Assembly: GCA_030148725.1 (NCBI GenBank)
Contig: JASBSU010000057.1
Location: 39,303 to 103,302 of the forward strand
DNA: 64,000 bases
Source: Hyphomicrobium sp.
GTDB taxonomy: Bacteria > Pseudomonadota > Alphaproteobacteria > Rhizobiales > Hyphomicrobiaceae
Reading direction: 5' to 3'
Shown: one piece after another, positions 39,353 through 48,796 of the stretch
Numbering within the stretch: the stretch's first letter is position 1
How the letters are laid out: each line of letters opens with the position of its first letter
Notes under the pieces: generated by a model
The model's input: the letters and a program-made list of their open reading frames with translations, nothing else
Databases searched by the model: none
Told to the model about the DNA's origin: nothing
Made by a program: the position numbers and the translations under genes

Positions 39353-40711
39353 TTGCAGGACGTGACAAAGGCACCGGACGACGCTGCGGCGTCCGGCGGA
39401 AAGGGATGGCGGAATTCGCGCGGCGAACCGTCATTGAGAGAAGTCTGGGGGTCCATCCCCGTTCGAGGCGTCGGCTGGCGCCGGTTCCTCGCGTTCCTCG
39501 GGCCGGGCTACCTTGTGTCCGTCGGATACATGGATCCCGGCAATTGGGCGACGTCGCTCGCGGGCGGATCGACGTTCGGCTACACGCTGCTGTGCGTGGC
39601 GCTGATCTCCAACGTCATGGCGATCCTGCTGCAGGCGCTTTGCGCCCGGCTTGGATTTGCTACGGGGCGCGATCTGGCACAGGCATGTCGCGATTCGTTT
39701 CCGAGACCGATCGCGCTCATGCTGTGGATATTCGCGGAGATCGCCATCTGCGCGACCGATCTTGCCGAGGTCATCGGCACGGCCATCGGTCTCAATCTAC
39801 TTTTCGGCATTCCGCTCGAGCTTGGCGTGTTCATCACCGCGCTCGATGTGTTCCTGATCCTCTATCTGCAGAATCTCGGATTCCGCTGGATCGAAGCGTT
39901 CGTCGTTACCACGCTGCTCGTGATCGCGATCTGCTTCGGTGTGCAGGTGGCACTGGCCGATCCGGATTGGCGGCAGGTCATTCTCGGGTTCGCGCCAACC
40001 GTCGAGATCGTACGCAATCCGGATATGCTGTATCTCGCGATGGGCATCCTCGGCGCCACCGTGATGCCGCACAATCTCTATCTGCACACGTCAATCGTGC
40101 AGACGCGTGCGGTGGGCGACAGCATTGCGGCGAAGCGCGAAGCGATCAAGTTCGCGACGCTCGATTCCACGATCGCACTGATGATGGCGTTGCTGGTCAA
40201 CGCATCGATCCTCATTCTCGCCGCGGCGACATTCCACAAGGCCGGTCACACGGGCGTCGAGGACTTGGAGCAGGCGCAGCATCTTCTGGCGCCGCTGCTC
40301 GGCTCGTCGGCCGCGGCGATGCTGTTCGGCGTGGCGTTGCTGTGCTGCGGTCTGAACTCAACGGTGACGGCAACGCTAGCCGGGCAGGTGGTGATGGAAG
40401 GTTTCATCAACCTGCGCATACCGGCATGGATGCGGCGGCTTGCGACGCGCGGTCTCGCCCTCATTCCGGCGAGCATCGGCATCATCCTCTACGGCGACAG
40501 CGGCACGGGCCAGCTGCTCATTCTCAGTCAGGTGGTGCTGAGCATGCAGTTGCCATTTGCCATCGTGCCGCTCGTGATGTTCACGGCCGACAAACGGAAG
40601 ATGGGTGAGCTCGTCGCGCCACTATGGATGACGGTGCTCGCGGTGATCGTGGCGGCCGTCGTCATCGTGCTCAACATCAAGGTCTTGTACGACCTCGCGG
40701 TCGGGACATAG
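39353..40711 (+). CDS. mntH: Nramp family divalent metal (Mn2+/Fe2+) transporter
   Basis: The 452-residue membrane protein has the Nramp signatures: [16 protein letters not shown] (helix 1 metal site) and [19 protein letters not shown] (helix 6 metal site), with about eleven hydrophobic segments. It imports Mn2+ or Fe2+ with protons. The likely start is the TTG at 39353, with AGGA six bases upstream; earlier in-frame codons lie beyond the operator palindrome and would give an unlikely N-terminus. The perfect Fur/Mur-like palindrome upstream points to metal control. It converges on an RND transporter gene with only 16 bases between. Confidence 0.93.
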   Translation: MQDVTKAPDDAAASGGKGWRNSRGEPSLREVWGSIPVRGVGWRRFLAFLGPGYLVSVGYMDPGNWATSLAGGSTFGYTLLCVALISNVMAILLQALCARLGFATGRDLAQACRDSFPRPIALMLWIFAEIAICATDLAEVIGTAIGLNLLFGIPLELGVFITALDVFLILYLQNLGFRWIEAFVVTTLLVIAICFGVQVALADPDWRQVILGFAPTVEIVRNPDMLYLAMGILGATVMPHNLYLHTSIVQTRAVGDSIAAKREAIKFATLDSTIALMMALLVNASILILAAATFHKAGHTGVEDLEQAQHLLAPLLGSSAAAMLFGVALLCCGLNSTVTATLAGQVVMEGFINLRIPAWMRRLATRGLALIPASIGIILYGDSGTGQLLILSQVVLSMQLPFAIVPLVMFTADKRKMGELVAPLWMTVLAVIVAAVVIVLNIKVLYDLAVGT

Positions 40712-40727
40712 CTCCTACTCGGGCCTC

Positions 40728-43700
40728 CTACTCGGCTGGGCCGTGCGCGGGACTCGCGGGCCGCACCTCAGGCGCGTCGCGGCGATGCTCGCGCGCGATG
40801 TAGGTGTAGATCGCGGGCGTCACGAAAAGAGTGAACAGCGTGCCGATCGTCATGCCGAAGGCGATGACGATGCCGATGGCGAAGCGCGAAGCGGAACCGG
40901 CACCGGATGCGAAGATCAGCGGCACCATCGCGATCACCATAGCGGCCGTGGTCATCAGGATGGGGCGAAGGCGGATCGCGGCTGCCTCCTCGATTGCCTC
41001 GCGGCGCCCGAGGCCCTTCTCGACCTGAAGCTGGTTGGCGTAGTCGACCATGAGGATGCCGTGCTTGGAAATCAGGCCGATCAGCGTGACGAGACCGATC
41101 TGCGTGTAGAGGTTGATCGTGCCGAGCCCGAAAGTGATTGGCAGCAGCGCGCCGAAGATCGAGGTCGGGAGCGCGATGAGAATGATGAGCGGGTCGCGGA
41201 AGCTTTCGTACTGCGCGGCGAGCACGAGGTAGATGACGACGAGCGCGAAGAGGAATGTGACGACCAGTCGGTTGCCTTCCTGCTCGTACTGCCGGCTCTC
41301 GCCCTGGAAGTCGTAGTTGAATGACTCCGGGAACAGTTCCTTGGCCTTGCCCTTCAGGAACGTGATCACCTCGCCGATGGTGCGGCCGGGGAATGGGACG
41401 CCTTGCAGCGTCGCCGAGTTCAGCTGCTGGAAGCTGGTCAGCGCGTTGGGCTGTACGCTTTCGCGCACGTCGACGACGGTCGAGAGCGGGACCATCTGCC
41501 CTGAGGATGTCTTCACCTGGTAGCGCTTGATCCAATCCGGCTGGAGACGGAAGTCGCGCGGGACCTGCGGGATGACCTGATAGCTGCGGCCGTAGAGATT
41601 GAAGCGGTTGACGTAGTTGCCACCCAGCAAAGTTGCGAGAGACGCGCCGATGTCCTGCATGGTGATGCCGAGGCTGTTGGCCTTGGCGTGATCGATCTTG
41701 ACCTCGATTTGCGGGGTGTCGAATTTCAAATCGCTGTCGGCGAAGATGAAGAGACCCGACTGCATGGCCTCCTGCTGCACTTTCTGCAGGACCTGCGCGA
41801 GTTGCTCGTAGTCGGACGTCGTGGTGATGACGAATTGCACCGGCGGACCGCCGGTGGACCCAGGGAGCGAGGGTTCACCGAACGTCAAAACCTGTGCTCC
41901 GGCGATGCCGTTCACCTTCGGCTGCAGCTCCTGCAGAATCTGGGCCTGGGTGCGGTTGCGCTCCTCCCAGGGCTTGAACAGGATGCCAGCGAATGCCTGA
42001 TGCACGTCGCCGCCCATACCGTTGATGGCGAAGACGTTCTCTTTCTCCGGCACCGTGTCGAAAATCTTGTTGAGGTGGGCCGTCACCTGCTCCGTGTAGT
42101 CGATGTTGGTGGCAGGCGGCGTCTTCACGAGGTTGAAGAGAATGCCCTGGTCTTCCTCGGGGGCAAGCTCCTGCTGCGCGGTTGCGTACATCAGGCCGGT
42201 CGCGATGATGACGCCGACGAGCACCAGGAGCGTCACCGGGCGATAGTTGAGCGTGCGGGTGAGGCGACGCTGATACCGGTTCTTAAGACGCTCGAAGGTG
42301 CGGTCGAGGAATTTGACGAAGCCGCCGGACGAAAGCTCGCTGGTGAGAAGCTTGGAGCACATCATCGGCGACAGTGTCAGCGCGATGATGCCCGATACGA
42401 TGACGGCGCCGGCAAGCGTGAAGGCGAATTCACGGAACAGAGAGCCCGTGAGGCCGGAGACAAAGCCGATCGGAGCGTAGACGGCCGCGAGCGTGATGGT
42501 CATCGACATGACCGGAACGGCGATTTCTCGTGCACCGACGAGCGAGGCGTCGAACGGCGATAGACCCTCTTCGATGTGGCGATGGATGTTCTCGACGACC
42601 ACGATGGCGTCGTCCACCACAAGGCCGATGGCGAGAACCAGCGCGAGCAGCGTCAGAAGGTTGATCGAGTACCCGAGGGCGAGCAGCGCGAACATCACGC
42701 CGACGAGCGACAACGGAATCGTGACGATGGGAATAAGGGTCGATCGCAAGCTGCCGAGGAAGAGGAAGATCACGACGATGACGATGACGGCGGCTTCGAT
42801 GAGCGTCTTGCGGACTTCGCGGATCGAGGCGTCGATGAACTTCGTGGAGTCGTAGGCGATGGCGGCCGACATGCCGGGCGGCAGCTCGGCTTCGATCGAC
42901 GGAAACTCCTTGCGCACGTCGGCGATGACGGTGAGCGGGTTGGCGGTCGGCGTCGAATAGATGCCGATGAATACGGCTTTGAGGCCGTCGAACACCGACG
43001 TCGAGTTGACGTCCTCGGCGCCAAGCGAGATCTCGGCAATATCGCGCAGGCGGACGAGCGCGTCGCCGCGGGCGGCAACGACGAGCTGGCCGAATGCGTC
43101 GGCGCTGGCGAGCGAGGTCTCGGCGTTGATCGTCGTCTCGACGAAGTCGCCCTTGATCTGGCCCGCGGCAGTGGTGAAGTTGTTGGTTGCGAGCGCGGCG
43201 CGCACTTGCAGCGGGGTGACGCCGAGCGACGCCATCTTCTCGGGGTTGAGCCAAATGCGCATGGCAAAGGTCTGGCCGCCGAGGATCTGCGCATTGGCGA
43301 CGCCGTTGACCGTCTGCAGCTTGGGCTGCACCACGCGTGTCAGATAGTCGGTGATCTGCGACGACGTCAGTACGTCGGAGTTGAACGACAGATACATCAG
43401 TGCCGTCGATTCACCCGTCTGCTTGACGACGACAGGGTCCATCGATTCCGGCGGCAGGACGCTGCGCACCTGATTGACCTTGGAGAGCACGTCGGTGACG
43501 GCGCGGTCGGGGTCTGCGTTGAGGCGCAGGTTCAACGTGACCGTCGAGATGTTCTGGCGGGACGCGGAGGTGAGCGTGTCGATGCCTTCTGCGCTTGCGA
43601 CAGCCTGCTGGATCGGAACGGTGATGAAGCCCTTGATCACGTCGGCGTTGGCGCCGGGATAAGCGGTAGTGATCGTGATCGTCGTGTTCGAAAGCTCAGG

Positions 43701-43811
43701 ATACTGGCGCACCTGCAAGTTGAAGGCGGCGCTGAGACCCACGAGCAGTATGAGGAGGCTGACAACGGAGCTGAGCACCGGCCGCCGGATGAAGATGTCG
43801 GTAAACGACAT
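40728..43811 (-). CDS. RND family efflux transporter permease (inner membrane)
   Basis: The 1027-residue protein has the RND duplication with two large periplasmic loops and twelve helices. Recognisable stretches: IFIRRPVLSSVVSLLILLVG, the TM4 region LALVLAIGLVVDDAIVVVENIHRHIEEG with the proton-relay Asp pair, ITLAAVYAPIGFVSGLTGSLF, and GLVTLIGLISKHGILMVDYANQ in the second half. It pumps drugs or other amphiphiles in exchange for protons. It is transcribed with the adaptor gene 12 bases upstream. No outer-membrane TolC-type gene or regulator is next to it. It belongs to the multidrug (HAE) branch, not the heavy-metal one, judged from the DD motif. Confidence 0.95.
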   Translation of the reverse strand: MSFTDIFIRRPVLSSVVSLLILLVGLSAAFNLQVRQYPELSNTTITITTAYPGANADVIKGFITVPIQQAVASAEGIDTLTSASRQNISTVTLNLRLNADPDRAVTDVLSKVNQVRSVLPPESMDPVVVKQTGESTALMYLSFNSDVLTSSQITDYLTRVVQPKLQTVNGVANAQILGGQTFAMRIWLNPEKMASLGVTPLQVRAALATNNFTTAAGQIKGDFVETTINAETSLASADAFGQLVVAARGDALVRLRDIAEISLGAEDVNSTSVFDGLKAVFIGIYSTPTANPLTVIADVRKEFPSIEAELPPGMSAAIAYDSTKFIDASIREVRKTLIEAAVIVIVVIFLFLGSLRSTLIPIVTIPLSLVGVMFALLALGYSINLLTLLALVLAIGLVVDDAIVVVENIHRHIEEGLSPFDASLVGAREIAVPVMSMTITLAAVYAPIGFVSGLTGSLFREFAFTLAGAVIVSGIIALTLSPMMCSKLLTSELSSGGFVKFLDRTFERLKNRYQRRLTRTLNYRPVTLLVLVGVIIATGLMYATAQQELAPEEDQGILFNLVKTPPATNIDYTEQVTAHLNKIFDTVPEKENVFAINGMGGDVHQAFAGILFKPWEERNRTQAQILQELQPKVNGIAGAQVLTFGEPSLPGSTGGPPVQFVITTTSDYEQLAQVLQKVQQEAMQSGLFIFADSDLKFDTPQIEVKIDHAKANSLGITMQDIGASLATLLGGNYVNRFNLYGRSYQVIPQVPRDFRLQPDWIKRYQVKTSSGQMVPLSTVVDVRESVQPNALTSFQQLNSATLQGVPFPGRTIGEVITFLKGKAKELFPESFNYDFQGESRQYEQEGNRLVVTFLFALVVIYLVLAAQYESFRDPLIILIALPTSIFGALLPITFGLGTINLYTQIGLVTLIGLISKHGILMVDYANQLQVEKGLGRREAIEEAAAIRLRPILMTTAAMVIAMVPLIFASGAGSASRFAIGIVIAFGMTIGTLFTLFVTPAIYTYIAREHRRDAPEVRPASPAHGPAE

Positions 43812-43823
43812 GGCGAAGCCTCA

Positions 43824-44963
43824 CTATTGAAGGGGGCGAGTGGCCGGTGGCACGAGGGCCTGGGAGTTGTCGACGCGCACGAGGCTGCCGTTGGTGAGCT
43901 TGACCTGGCCGCTCGTCACGACCTGCTCACCCTCGACAAGGCCGCTGGTGATTGCGACGCGCTCATCGCGCACCTGACCGCTTTTGATGAAGCGGCGCTC
44001 AGCGGTATAGATCGTGTCTTCGGGTTTGGCAGGCGTGGGCTGGTCTTCCTTACGCTTCAACACGTAGACGCTGTCGCCATAGAGGCTGTAGGTGATCGCG
44101 GTGCGCGGGACGGTGACGAGGCGTTTGGGCTCGCCGGCAATGACCGCCACGTTGGCGAACATGCCGGGCAGCAGCGTGCGGTCGGGATTTGGCAGCGTGC
44201 CGCGGACGAGCAATGTGCGCGTTTCCTTGGAGACGCGCGCATCGAGCGACGTGATCGTGCCGGCGAAGATCTGACCCGGGTAGGCGTCGACGGTGAGGTC
44301 TACGACCTGGCCCACGCGCAGCTTGCCGACGTTCTGCTCGGGCATCGGGAAATCGACCCAGATCGGATCGAGGGCCTGCAGCGTGACCATCGATAGCCCT
44401 GGCGAAATGTACTGACCGAGCTCGACCTGCCGAATGCCAAGGCGTCCGGTGAACGGTGCGAGGATGGTCTTCTGGCCGATCAGCGCTTTGATGCGATCGA
44501 GGGCGGCCACCGCGCTGTCGCGCTTCACGCGGGCGGTATCGACGTTGGCCTCGGACGTGACCGATTTGGTGAGGAGGTCGGCCTGACGCTTGAAGGAGAT
44601 CTCGGCTTCTTTGAGGACGGCCTCGGCACTCGCGAGGTCGGCTTGTTCGACCGAGATGTCGAGCTGTACGAGCTTGGCGCCTTTCTCGACGTCCTGTCCG
44701 CTCTCAAAGCCGATGCTGGTGACGAGACCTGCGACTTGCGATGCGACCTCGACGCCCTGCAATGCGATCAGCGTGCCGATTGCAGGCAGACGTTCGACCC
44801 AGTCTTCGGTCTTGGCAGGCTCGGCGGTGATGGTCGCCGGCGGCGGTGTCTGGGAGCTCAGGAACTCCTGGATCATCGTCGGCATGAAGACGAGCTTGAA
44901 CCAGGCGAGGCCGCCGATCAGCGCACTCATGATGATGAGTGCGATCAGAAAGCGCTTAATCAT
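43824..44963 (-). CDS. RND efflux periplasmic adaptor (membrane fusion protein)
   Basis: The 379-residue protein has an N-terminal membrane anchor (FLIALIIMSALIGGLAWFKL), a lipoyl half-motif (VASQVAGLVTSIGFESGQDVEKGAKLVQLD), a helical hairpin, the second lipoyl half (KTILAPFTGRLGIRQVELGQY), and a beta-barrel and membrane-proximal domain. It joins the RND pump to an outer-membrane channel. It is first in a two-gene operon with the permease. The 179 bases between it and the ROK gene upstream on the same strand contain no gene and probably its promoter. Confidence 0.94.
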   Translation of the reverse strand: MIKRFLIALIIMSALIGGLAWFKLVFMPTMIQEFLSSQTPPPATITAEPAKTEDWVERLPAIGTLIALQGVEVASQVAGLVTSIGFESGQDVEKGAKLVQLDISVEQADLASAEAVLKEAEISFKRQADLLTKSVTSEANVDTARVKRDSAVAALDRIKALIGQKTILAPFTGRLGIRQVELGQYISPGLSMVTLQALDPIWVDFPMPEQNVGKLRVGQVVDLTVDAYPGQIFAGTITSLDARVSKETRTLLVRGTLPNPDRTLLPGMFANVAVIAGEPKRLVTVPRTAITYSLYGDSVYVLKRKEDQPTPAKPEDTIYTAERRFIKSGQVRDERVAITSGLVEGEQVVTSGQVKLTNGSLVRVDNSQALVPPATRPLQ

Positions 44964-45142
44964 GCTGGTCCCCGCTTCGGCGTCGCCGTCACGGCAGCGC
45001 GTACGCGCGCGACGTGCGAGGCCCCCCTACCTAAGGCTGTGGACTTCCTGTCGGGGCAAGCCAGCCTGGCGCCCCATCCACGCGCGGGTATGTGTGGCCC
45101 GGGAACAGGGGATCGTCAACCCGGGGACGTGTGACTGCTGAC

Positions 45143-46294
45143 TTAGTCTGTCGCTTTGCGGCGGTTTGTGAAACGGACGTTGCCGAGGCCGGTGCCGATG
45201 GTCAACGCGCCCCAGTGTTCGTACTTCTGCATGACAGGAAGCTCGCTCAGTCCCTGCACGACGGCGTCGTTGTGCATCACGACGTGGGTTTCGTGACCGT
45301 CAATCATTGGGAGCTGTTCCCGGATACAGCTCGGGAGATTGAAACGGCTGCTTTCCCAGTTGCCGGGGAGGTTCTGGGCGCCAGTTTCGATCGAGCCATC
45401 TTCGCGGATGAGGCCCGGGCAGCCGATGCCGACCACGGGAGCGAGCTTGAACCCTTTCTTCTTGGCGATGGCGATGTGATCGGAAAGCATTTCGACGAGA
45501 CGCTCGACGGCTTCGTCGCGCTTCGTCTTTTCGTCGCCGTGACGCCAGAGATCGGAGGCGAAGACCTCGGCCTTGGAAAGATCGCGAGCCTTTTTCAGCC
45601 GAAGTTCGACGATGCCGGCGCGGATATTGGTGCCGCCGATGTCGACGGCGAGCATTCCGTCGAATCCTTCAAGCATCCATGACGGCATGAGGTGAGCGGT
45701 GCCAACGAGGCCGGCTTCGTCGGGATGGTGGCGGATGAGTTCGAGCTCGATGTCGTACTCGGCGGCCTTCAACAGCACCTCGGTGCGGCCGACTGCAAGC
45801 TCGCCAACGCGGCTGCCGCGAAAGCCGCCGCCAACGACGATGGCTTCAGTGCCCCGCCAGGCGGAGGTTTTCAAGAAGCGCTTGATGACGAAGAACAGCG
45901 TCTGCGCAAACTCTTCCACGGCGCTGTGGATGATGCCGGCTGCTTCAGGATCGCCTTCCGCCAGCAGCTTGTCGAGCTGCTTCTTGCCGATCTGCTCCGA
46001 CGACGTATCGCCGATAGGATCGGCTCCGAGCTTGCGCAACGGCTCGCGCCATTTGTCGATCATCTCATGGAATGCACCACGGCTCGCCTTATCGCCGATG
46101 AAGCCGTCCTCGTCCCGGATCTCGAGGTTGTAGCTGTCGACCTCGACGCTCGGCAGCCGCTTGGCTCCGTGCGCGCTCAGACCCTGACTCTCTTCAGCCG
46201 CCTTTACGCCCATCGTTTCCGCCGAACCTCGGCGCCCCTTGCTCCGTGCGCGGCGAGATCGCCGGCTGGTGACGATAAACTCGGCGGCGGCCAT
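45143..46294 (-). CDS. ROK family protein with apparently circularly permuted halves
   Basis: This 383-residue protein has every landmark of a ROK sugar kinase or repressor domain, but in swapped order. Residues about 60-205 look like the C-terminal half of ROK (EAIVVGGGFRGSRVGELAVG at 150-169, then IRHHPDEAGLVGTAHL). Residues about 213-383 look like the N-terminal half: LAVDIGGTNIRAGIV with Asp218, VVGIGCPGLI at 287-296, VMHNDAVVQG with the catalytic-type Asp343, and TIGTGLGNVRF near the end. The CxCGxxGC zinc motif is absent. The ATG at 46294 follows AAGGGAA. The first 50 residues are basic and disordered-looking. The substrate is unknown. Confidence 0.85.
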   Translation of the reverse strand: MAAAEFIVTSRRSRRARSKGRRGSAETMGVKAAEESQGLSAHGAKRLPSVEVDSYNLEIRDEDGFIGDKASRGAFHEMIDKWREPLRKLGADPIGDTSSEQIGKKQLDKLLAEGDPEAAGIIHSAVEEFAQTLFFVIKRFLKTSAWRGTEAIVVGGGFRGSRVGELAVGRTEVLLKAAEYDIELELIRHHPDEAGLVGTAHLMPSWMLEGFDGMLAVDIGGTNIRAGIVELRLKKARDLSKAEVFASDLWRHGDEKTKRDEAVERLVEMLSDHIAIAKKKGFKLAPVVGIGCPGLIREDGSIETGAQNLPGNWESSRFNLPSCIREQLPMIDGHETHVVMHNDAVVQGLSELPVMQKYEHWGALTIGTGLGNVRFTNRRKATD

Positions 46295-46372
46295 CGCAGT
46301 TCCCTTATTCCCGAAAGCGGAACTACTCTGGCTGCGAAGCCGTTGTTCGCGGGCGTTCACACATGGATAACG

Positions 46373-46813
46373 ATGATGGCGCGTTCGCATAGTGTCGAGC
46401 TCAGCGGAAAGCACTCGGGGCTTTTCACCCGATTTGCGCGCTGGACGTCGCGGGCGACAGGTAGCCCATATGCGTTCGTCGCGGCCGTCTCTGTCGTCTT
46501 GGTGTGGGTGATCTCGGGGCCGCTGTTCGGCTTCTCCGACACGTGGCAGCTCGTCATCAACACCGGCACGACGATCGTCACGTTTCTCATGGTGTTTGCA
46601 ATTCAAGCGTCCCAAAATCGCGACTCCGAAGCGATCCAGGTGAAGCTCGACGAATTGATCCGTGCGCTCGAAGGTGCGCAGAACAGCCTGCTCGATCTTG
46701 AAGAGCTCGAGGAGGAAGAGATCGAGCGGTTGAGACGCAAGTATCGAGATCTTGCCGCCGAGGCGCGCGCCAGTAGCAGGTCCGACACCGGCTGTCCGCC
46801 GGCGCCGAAGTAG
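46373..46813 (+). CDS. Low-affinity iron permease family small membrane protein
   Basis: The 146-residue protein has a short N-terminal region (LFTRFARWTSRATGSPYAFV), two transmembrane helices (FVAAVSVVLVWVISGPLFGF and TWQLVINTGTTIVTFLMVFAIQ), and the conserved SQNRDSEAIQVKLDELIRAL segment followed by an acidic coiled coil. This is the pattern of the low-affinity iron permease family (Fet4-related domain); in bacteria iron transport has not been shown for the short form as far as I know. It is divergent from the ROK gene and converges on otsB with two bases between. ATG at 46373 or 46376. Confidence 0.85.
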   Translation: MMARSHSVELSGKHSGLFTRFARWTSRATGSPYAFVAAVSVVLVWVISGPLFGFSDTWQLVINTGTTIVTFLMVFAIQASQNRDSEAIQVKLDELIRALEGAQNSLLDLEELEEEEIERLRRKYRDLAAEARASSRSDTGCPPAPK

Positions 46814-46815
46814 CG

Positions 46816-47649
46816 CTAAACCTGAAGCGCCATTGCGAGGCTGCGTAGCCAATCGATGACATGCGTCGGGCTTTCGAGCTCGATGTCGTCATGTCCGAAC
46901 TGCTCGCCGGCAACGCGCAGGCCCGATCCGCCGAGGCGCGTCGCGGCTGCAAACGCGGGAATATCGCCAACATCGTCGCCGACCATGATGGGGCGGCGGC
47001 CGGCGAATTGAGGCAGTGCCAGGATGGTCTCCAGGGCAGTGCCTTTCGAGTGACCGGCCGGCACGATCTCGAACAGCTTGCGGCCGGGGCTTAGAACGAG
47101 GCCGTCCGGGTAAGTCGTCAATAACGATCGCAGCGTGGCTTCGAGGGCGTCCTTCAGATGCGGCGCGAGACGATAGTGGATCGCGATGCCGGGGCCCTTC
47201 GGCTCGACAATGATTCCGGGCAGCTTCTGCGTGCGTCGCAGAACCTCGCCGACGAGTGAGCCAGGCAATGTCGGGGCGACGCTGTCGATGATGCCATCCT
47301 GAGCAGTTCGCATCTCCGAGCCGTGCACGCCGGATCCGATGAAACGTCTCGGCTTCAACAGCACGTCGATTTCGGCAAGCTGACGTCCGGTGAGGATCGC
47401 AAGCGCGCCGCCGAGACCGTCGGAGATGCGCGACAACAGATCGACGAGATCGGGCGGGATGCTCACCTCGTTTGGTGTGGGCGCGATGTCGAGCATCGTC
47501 CCATCGCAGTCGAGGAACAGCGCGATGTTCTGCGGATGCTCGGCCAAAATGCTTTGTGCACTCGGTGGATGCGTATCGAGCCAAGTTGCGTCGGCCAGAC
47601 TTGCACCGGCTTCCGACTTCAAGCTCGCTGCGCGGGCAGTGGTAGGCAT
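46816..47649 (-). CDS. otsB: Trehalose-6-phosphate phosphatase
   Basis: The 277-residue HAD-type phosphatase removes phosphate from trehalose 6-phosphate. Motif I is ALFLDCDGTMLDIAP, with LAILTGRQLAEIDVLL and GVHGSEMRTAQDG typical of OtsB, and IMVGDDVGDIPAFAAA near the end. The ATG at 47649 lies 10 bases after the PfkB kinase stop, so it is the last gene of the otsA-pfkB-otsB run. An in-frame extension upstream overlaps the kinase and is unlikely. Together with OtsA it completes trehalose synthesis, probably for osmotic or desiccation protection. Confidence 0.95.
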   Translation of the reverse strand: MPTTARAASLKSEAGASLADATWLDTHPPSAQSILAEHPQNIALFLDCDGTMLDIAPTPNEVSIPPDLVDLLSRISDGLGGALAILTGRQLAEIDVLLKPRRFIGSGVHGSEMRTAQDGIIDSVAPTLPGSLVGEVLRRTQKLPGIIVEPKGPGIAIHYRLAPHLKDALEATLRSLLTTYPDGLVLSPGRKLFEIVPAGHSKGTALETILALPQFAGRRPIMVGDDVGDIPAFAAATRLGGSGLRVAGEQFGHDDIELESPTHVIDWLRSLAMALQV

Positions 47650-47659
47650 AGCCAATTCC

Positions 47660-48751
47660 TCACATTTTCCATTTGCGCAGCTTGGGATCGGTATGCGCAT
47701 CGAGGCGCGCGTCCAGAATCTGGCGGCTGAGCAATCCGGATTGGGTGTCAGTATAGGCGATGACGCTCGCGGCGTTCAGCGTTGCGGCCCTCAGTGCGAC
47801 ACCGGGAGCGTCGCCCATAGCTATGAACGCTGCAAATGTCGCGCCCATCGCGTCTCCGGCGCCGGCGGTGCTGGCGACATCGGCAGGTTCGGCCGGACAG
47901 TAAATGATGTCCTGGTCGGCGCATACAAACGCGCCGCCGCTGCCGTCGGTGAGCATCACGTAACGGGTGCCCAGATCGCGCAGCGTCGCGAAGAACGACG
48001 GGAGGCCGATTTCGAAGCTTCCCGCAACGAGGCCGCGAGTGAGCAAGGCTGGCAGATGCTCACCTGCCGCGATGCGCGGCAACGGTCCGCTATGGCCCAC
48101 TCGGGCTATGAGGGCGGGCAAGAGTGCTTCGGCTTCGCGGCGGTTGAGGGCGAGGATGTCGATCCTGGCGAGATTGGTGAGCAGATCGTCCGGGTGCGCG
48201 GATAATTGGCGCATCGTGGCGTTGACTGCGACGAGGCAACCGGCCTCCTTCGCCAACTTCAGTATGAAGGGAAGCGATGCTGCCGATCGTCCAGATAGGC
48301 TCGACACGTAGACCAGATCTGCGTCGAACGCTTCCGAGTGGAAGTCGCGCTGCTCAAGCGTTGCGTTCGCACCCCGGAACGTGAACACGGCGGCATTGCG
48401 TTCGTGCGACGTCACGATGACCGAAGCTCCAGTCGGCGCCTTGTCGTCGCGCATGATCCATTGGGGGGAGACGTTCTCGGCCGCAAGTTGCGAGAGGATA
48501 AGGTCGGCGCGCGCATCGCGGCCCAATTTCACGAGCGCGGAAACATCAAACCCGAGGCGAGCCAACGCAACAGAGGCGTTCACGGCGCCTCCGCCGCAGT
48601 GCGTGGAGATGTCGACCGCTTCGGTCTTGCGCCCCTCCTCGAGCAGCAGGAACGAGGTCTCCGCGTTGAGCATCGTCATGCGCTCGATGCTCTGGTTCTC
48701 GATGGTTGTGATGGCGTCGACAGTGGCGCCGCCGATGCATATCGCCTTCAT
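47660..48751 (-). CDS. PfkB-family carbohydrate kinase between otsA and otsB
   Basis: The 363-residue protein begins MKAICIGGATVDAI, contains the sugar-binding GGGAVNASVALARLG motif and ends with the anion-hole and catalytic-base motif DVASTAGAGDAMGATFAAF, so it is a ribokinase/PfkB sugar or nucleoside kinase with intact active site. Its substrate is not evident. Its place between the two trehalose genes, 45 bases after otsA and 10 before otsB, suggests a link to trehalose or another sugar made under the same conditions. The start is the ATG at 48751, preceded by GAGAGGGACC. Confidence 0.9.
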   Translation of the reverse strand: MKAICIGGATVDAITTIENQSIERMTMLNAETSFLLLEEGRKTEAVDISTHCGGGAVNASVALARLGFDVSALVKLGRDARADLILSQLAAENVSPQWIMRDDKAPTGASVIVTSHERNAAVFTFRGANATLEQRDFHSEAFDADLVYVSSLSGRSAASLPFILKLAKEAGCLVAVNATMRQLSAHPDDLLTNLARIDILALNRREAEALLPALIARVGHSGPLPRIAAGEHLPALLTRGLVAGSFEIGLPSFFATLRDLGTRYVMLTDGSGGAFVCADQDIIYCPAEPADVASTAGAGDAMGATFAAFIAMGDAPGVALRAATLNAASVIAYTDTQSGLLSRQILDARLDAHTDPKLRKWKM

Positions 48752-48796
48752 AGGTCCCTCTCAGCCGGTGCTTGCGTGGCTCGGCGTTCGGTCTCC

